DNA of 64,000 nucleotides from Elmis aenea (lineage: Eukaryota > Arthropoda > Insecta > Coleoptera > Elmidae). Position 1 is the stretch's first letter; each line of letters starts with the position of its first letter. The stretch lies in the NCBI GenBank assembly GCA_947652605.1, contig OX393578.1, forward strand, positions 58,473,415 through 58,537,414, in the 5' to 3' direction. The translations under genes were made by a program, and so were the position numbers. Under the pieces are notes generated by a model that was not told where the DNA came from, searched no databases, and was given only the letters and a program-made list of their open reading frames with translations. Positions 62,286-64,000 of this stretch are shown in pieces.

Positions 62286-64000
62286 TTGTATCTAAAACAT
62301 CGCAAATTCAATAGGAACATTTTAAAGGTAACTTATCCATAGAACTAATTGAAATTGAGTAAATAATAATCATAATGTCTGTTCTAAAATTGCTAAAATT
62401 TGATACACAAAATAAGGCAAATGTCATCTTATTTTTTGTAGTCATAATAACACAATTTTAAGGTCTTAATTATGCGCCCCATACAGTAATAATTTATCCG
62501 TAGTTTTGGAGAATGTTTGATTATTAGATAAGTATATATTCTGTATGGTGTGACAAAGCAATAGAAATAATTGATTAATATACATTTAAGACTTACGCAA
62601 TTGAGTGAAAAATACGCTGTAACACGACACCAAGCAAATAAGTATATTAATGATAAACCAAGCAAGTTTTTGTCGACTTGAGGTAAAATTAAAACTTTTA
62701 AAACCGCTAATGTTGAGAAATAAATGCAGACTTGAGTCTATCGTATTGCTGATATCTGTATCGTGTTACAGGATGCTGGAAGGCGACGAAATAGTCGCTG
62801 TTGCAAAATAATGCGCGTGTGTTAAGTAATACCACTAAATGTTATTTGATACTTCAAGATTTCATTAGCATGTTATGGCTGCTTGTATTAATTTTGCCAG
62901 AAATTTGGTTTTGCTATCTATTTAAAGACTAACAAGGGAGGTTCGCGATATGTTGTCGCTAGAATCTGATCAAGGCTGTGTTTATTGCATCAAGAACATC
63001 AAAACTAAATGTTTTGCAGAGTTATACGTTTTTTCATAATTTACTGTTAGTAAAGATATTTATAATAAATTCTGAGTTATGGTAGTAGTTAGTTATGATC
63101 TTAGCACAAAATGAACAATAACATTTTTAAATTTCCTGGGAATTCCCGGGACAATAAGTATTTCCCGGGAAATATAAAATAGCTTAAAATGGGCCGTGAT
63201 CCCGGGAAAGAAACTCTAGTCTCTACCTATACACCTGGATTATGCTGGAAGTCTTTTTGATGTTTAGCTAGTAGCACCACATCATTTAAATAATTACAAA
63301 TTTTTGACTTCCCACGTTTTAGCCAAGGAAATCAAAATTAATCTTTTACAATTTATTATTAGCTAAAACTAGTGTTTACGTTAATTAAACTTTTCGGACG
63401 CCTAATAGAATTTGCAACACATAGTTAACTCAACACCACACACGCAAATTAACACATTTCTATTAATTGTAATCACGAATGCATAACATATTATGAAAAA
63501 TCCTTCATATAAAATAAATAGACCATGCCCTTCCTAAATAAAATCTTTATAATCGTTGCGATATTAATTTTGTGTATCTCAACTAGAAAGTTTAACAATT
63601 GGGTAATACTGCGCTAAATAGATGCAAAGATAACATCTCTTGGTATTAATAATTACAGAAGAATAAAACAAAACCAGTTAATTTTTCAGCATTACCATTA
63701 TTTAAATATTACTGAGCGTAATCTCGAATATACAAAACTAATCTATGAAATTAGAAGAATAATGTGTAGTTTAAGATGAGATAAAAATAATTATATTGAG
63801 ATAATAATTTACGGACTGTCTCATTGTTTTTATTTCCTTTTTAAGTTAGTCATATTATACGTATAGGGCCTGTAGCTTTCAAAGGAAGGTACAGTAAAAT
63901 CACCATTTAAATACATTTATTAGGTTATTGCAACAGGTATTTTAATGTTTACTGGTAATATTCACTATAATTACCCAATTACCCAACCAAACTTCTATCG
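62286..64000. other. No recognised gene; GGGAA-type palindromes at 63137-63210
   Basis: Three CCCGGGA(A) motifs (TTCCCGGGA, TTTCCCGGGAAAT, ATCCCGGGAAAG) lie within 75 bp at 63137-63210, probably the core of a small hAT-like MITE whose ends I cannot place. The remainder is AT-rich and anonymous. Confidence 0.3.

Overview
The window looks like a stretch of a large, repeat-swollen insect nuclear genome, possibly a beetle (the order is inference). It is AT-rich with GT-AG introns. It is dominated by decayed DNA transposons and non-LTR retrotransposons of families common in insects. There is no operon structure, bacterial gene, CRISPR array, rRNA or tRNA gene. One 200-N assembly gap lies at 23447-23646.

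Only two host genes can be supported. The first, on the plus strand, is the 3' end of a multi-exon gene: four exons between 1979 and 4421, stop at 4419-4421, poly(A) signal at 4591. Its product is not securely identified; a cyclic-nucleotide-binding-like C-terminal region is possible. The second, on the minus strand, is a complete five-exon gene for ORC6, subunit 6 of the origin recognition complex (10759 down to 8362, 251 codons plus stop). Its intron 4 carries a 1.2-kb foldback transposon. Almost all remaining recognisable sequence is mobile DNA, much of it nested two or three deep.

Layout: 405-1565, foldback MITE split by a truncated retrotransposon. 1979-4421, host gene with Tc1, hAT-MITE and SINE debris in its last intron. 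4951-6047, an element with tandem-repeat inverted ends carrying a Penelope fragment. 6412-8006, hAT-like composite. 8362-10759, ORC6. 11740-19402, two copies of a two-tier foldback element, a pogo-like element containing a Harbinger element, and a hAT element. 22243-27075, satellite array, gap and a nearly intact long-TIR transposon with a DUF4817/DDE transposase. 27780-36220, foldback arms, a pogo-like element and a head-to-head Penelope inverted repeat. 37060-43340, non-LTR, Harbinger, mariner-like, pogo and piggyBac relics. 44273-45957, three nested MITEs. 46690-55359, non-LTR, hAT and foldback relics. 55360-64000, mostly anonymous DNA with a mariner relic, two MITEs and another foldback.

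The unifying theme is a set of TA-flanked elements ending in CAGGGTG. They are long palindromes with relics of a DUF4817-type transposase at or near their centres, so they look like deletion derivatives of elements such as 23830-26119. Several otherwise divergent families share a 10-nt motif (AGTTGGCTAT) about 340 nt from the end, and some share a second motif about 26 nt from the end.
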